From NCBI RefSeq assembly GCF_000722635.1, contig NZ_JOKH01000003.1, positions 132,983 to 196,982 on the forward strand: a stretch of DNA of 64,000 nucleotides, written 5' to 3'. Of this stretch, positions 62,609-64,000 are shown piece after piece. The stretch comes from Endozoicomonas numazuensis (GTDB lineage: Bacteria; Pseudomonadota; Gammaproteobacteria; Pseudomonadales; Endozoicomonadaceae). A program made the position numbers and the translations under genes. How positions within the stretch are numbered: the first letter of the stretch is position 1; each line of letters opens with the position of its first letter. Under the pieces are notes generated by a model. It saw only the letters and a program-made list of their open reading frames with translations. It was not told the origin of the DNA and searched no databases.

Positions 62609-63119
62609 AATCCACTCCTTCAACCAGAAACTGTTCAGGATCACTGACCGATTCAATCCAATCGAGAATCACCTCATGATCCTCTGAACAAATCCCTCCC
62701 TTAGACTCAGTAGTTGCCCTGTATAAGCCTAATTCTTTTGAAACCCCTGCCAAATCATCGAAATGCTGTTCTGGATATGGACTGTAGATACTAAAAATTT
62801 CCAAAACACAGTATTCCCTAATACTTTCATCATTATTATTGCCCGAAGAGTAGTAAACACACCATTCTTGAAATTTTCCGGTTGGTACTGGCATTTCCCC
62901 ATTCCAAGTCGAGACAGCCTTATCACATACACTAAAGCCATAACTCCCAGACACGCCTGGTGCTGAGTCAGGCAAATTACTTAGCGCATACTGAAGGTCT
63001 TTTATGATTTGTTTCTGCTGCTTTGTTACTGACTTCTGTTTCCCAAGCCAATCCCCAAGCTTTATTGCAGCTTCAATAAGCGGCTGCTCCTCTGGCAGTA
63101 TTTGAAATTTTTGTCTCAT
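62586..63119 (-). CDS. Accessory hypothetical protein at prophage end
   Basis: A 177-residue soluble protein. Starts MRQKFQILPEEQPLIEAAIK; central GSYGFSVCDKAVSTWNGEMP and the acidic YCVLEIFSIYSPYPEQHFDD. Lies on the minus strand between the recombination operon and the attachment site, the usual place of lysogenic-conversion cargo. More AT-rich than neighbours. No family recognised. Confidence 0.6.
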   Translation of the reverse strand: MRQKFQILPEEQPLIEAAIKLGDWLGKQKSVTKQQKQIIKDLQYALSNLPDSAPGVSGSYGFSVCDKAVSTWNGEMPVPTGKFQEWCVYYSSGNNNDESIREYCVLEIFSIYSPYPEQHFDDLAGVSKELGLYRATTESKGGICSEDHEVILDWIESVSDPEQFLVEGVDFKIEILD

Positions 63120-63406
63120 TCTTCATATTAAGAGTTTACCCATTTAGTACTATATTAGACTGCCTGTTTCAGTTCCCTAAGGCTACCGTATGATCAATAA
63201 CAAACCGGCCAACGACCTCCAGCCCGAAAAAGAAACCAAAGTGCTGTTTTAAAAAGGAAAACTAAAGTGGAGGCAGTAGTACCCCAGTTCCTCCAGAAAA
63301 CCAGAGAAGAGAGAAAAACCAAGAGGAACAGAAAGGAAAACGGGGAAAGGGATGGTTTTGCCAAACCGGGGAAAAAGGCAAAAACCCTTTATACGTAGGC
63401 TCAAAC
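63120..63406. other. Purine-rich non-coding DNA before attR
   Basis: No gene. The stretch 63290-63410 is A/G-rich on the plus strand with repeats of GAGAGAAAAACC, resembling the first part of the attachment repeat. Confidence 0.4.
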
Positions 63407-63454
63407 GAGAAAAACCCCGTAGACGAAAGTCTACGGGGCTTTCAATATATGGCG
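63407..63454. repeat. Right attachment-site candidate (attR)
   Basis: Matches 28566-28613 at 44 of 48 positions. It covers the tRNA terminator and the final five bases (TGGCG) of tRNA-Asp, the common location for island attachment sites. Confidence 0.72.
63410..63441 (-). terminator. Terminator of the tRNA-Val/tRNA-Asp transcript
   Basis: Minus strand: GCCCCGTAGAC-TTTC-GTCTACGGGG followed by TTTTT, ten bases after the tRNA-Asp 3' end. Confidence 0.92.
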
Positions 63455-63526
63455 GACCGGACGGGACTCGAACCCGCGACCTCCGGCGTGACAGGCCGGC
63501 ATTCTAACCAACTGAACTACCGGTCC
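63450..63526 (-). tRNA. tRNA-Asp (anticodon GTC)
   Basis: A 77-nt cloverleaf with encoded CCA: 7-bp acceptor GGACCGG/CCGGTCC, discriminator G, D-loop AGTTGGTTAGA, anticodon loop CCTGTCACG with GTC, and T-loop GGTTCGAGTCC. Nearly identical in form to E. coli tRNA-Asp. Confidence 0.98.
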
Positions 63527-63590
63527 GCTGCATTTTTCACATACTTTTTATCAAACCAAGTATGCGGTCACGCATTCTCTTTCGAGAAAA

Positions 63591-63666
63591 TGGTGGGTGA
63601 TGACGGGATCGAACCGCCGACCCTCTGCGTGTAAAGCAGATGCTCTCCCAGCTGAGCTAATCACCC
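63591..63666 (-). tRNA. tRNA-Val (anticodon TAC)
   Basis: A 76-nt cloverleaf with CCA: acceptor GGGTGAT/ATCACCC, D-loop AGCTGGGAGA, anticodon loop with TAC (CTTTACAC), T-loop GGTTCGATCCC. Upstream of tRNA-Asp on the same strand, 64 bases apart, likely one transcript. Confidence 0.98.
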
Positions 63667-64000
63667 GACTTCTCTGCGCGGTGCGTTGCGCTGAAGTGAG
63701 GCGAATATTATGTAGATCAGACGAAAGTGTCAAGGGGGAAAACAAGGTAAAATCAGAACTTAGGCACTCTTCTAGATTTTTCTACTCGTTTATTCCCACA
63801 GATTGGAAGAAGCGAAACTTCTCCCTTGGATAAGAACAAATGTTCTATGAGTGCTGCTGGATTCAAGAAATATTTGCAATATACCCATCGCCTTTCAAAG
63901 GCTACGTTGCTGTCTGCGTTCAATCAATCCAATCATCCACTCTTCGTAAACTCATGGGGCTATGCTCAGTTATTACCCTGAAGCATATTGAAGCACAATG
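63667..64000. other. Upstream of tRNA operon; partial repeat end
   Basis: Includes the tRNA promoter region. From 63880 TATACCCATCGCCTTTCAA resembles the terminal inverted repeat of the 128-bp elements at 13216 and 27358 (reverse orientation), but the following sequence diverges. No gene seen. Confidence 0.5.

Larger units (their letters stand above)
28566..63454. mobile_element. Degenerate lambda-like prophage integrated at tRNA-Asp
   Basis: Bounded by a 48-bp direct repeat (28566-28613 and 63407-63454, 44 of 48 identical). Contains, on the minus strand, replication and recombination genes, methyltransferase, lysis genes, portal, protease, decoration and capsid proteins, connectors, tail tube and tape measure. 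An integration module with a serine recombinase is at the right end. Terminase, tail assembly chaperones, tail tip and a recognisable repressor were not found. Several IS insertions and frameshifts show it is defective. Confidence 0.85.

Overview
The window looks like chromosomal DNA of a marine, host-associated gammaproteobacterium. The housekeeping genes (katG, sstT, a CspA-like protein, an M17 aminopeptidase, tRNA-Asp and tRNA-Val), the very heavy load of IS elements and group II introns, and the eukaryote-like secreted proteins would fit an Endozoicomonas-type genome. That assignment is an impression from style, not a database result.

Region 1 (1-8.6 kb) is a decayed integron cassette array without a visible integrase. 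Cassette genes, mostly on the minus strand, are separated by attC-like inverted repeats. Every attC that can be read carries a group IIC-attC intron at the same position, on the minus strand for five copies and on the plus strand for one 3' fragment. The introns have lost their reverse-transcriptase gene or keep only scraps, and have been invaded by IS3-family elements. The cassette genes encode exported or membrane proteins: a trypsin-like protease whose signal peptide is built from a 9-bp tandem repeat, a secreted protein with two canonical C2H2 zinc-finger patterns, a protein with a signal peptide and one C-terminal membrane anchor, and a Lys/Glu-rich protein with a GNAT-like end.

Region 2 (8.6-28.5 kb) is ordinary core and accessory chromosome: small stress and detoxification genes (GNAT, DUF3703, GST-like, ABM-like, lipoprotein, DJ-1/PfpI); a GntR regulator divergent from an ADP-ribosylglycohydrolase, NCS1 permease and PfkB kinase operon, a layout like E. 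coli yegTUVW; catalase-peroxidase katG; sstT; a LysR/MFS pair; an M17 aminopeptidase; and a CspA-type cold-shock gene. Two near-identical 128-bp inverted-repeat elements and a nested palindromic repeat sit in intergenic DNA.

Region 3 (about 28.57-63.45 kb) is a degenerate lambda-like siphophage prophage. It is bounded by a 48-bp direct repeat (44/48 identical) made of the transcription terminator and last bases of tRNA-Asp. It has tail, head, protease and portal genes, a lysis module, a ParB-methyltransferase, a replication/recombination module and a DUF2924/serine-recombinase/HTH integration module. Four complete or near-complete IS copies have landed in it. One IS1380-like element is itself split by a second one (5-bp target duplication readable), and the terminase genes expected beside the portal are absent. 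Accessory gene pairs in reverse orientation to the tail genes include an AHH-nuclease toxin candidate with a probable immunity partner.

The right end (63.45-64 kb) carries tRNA-Asp(GTC) and tRNA-Val(TAC) on the minus strand.
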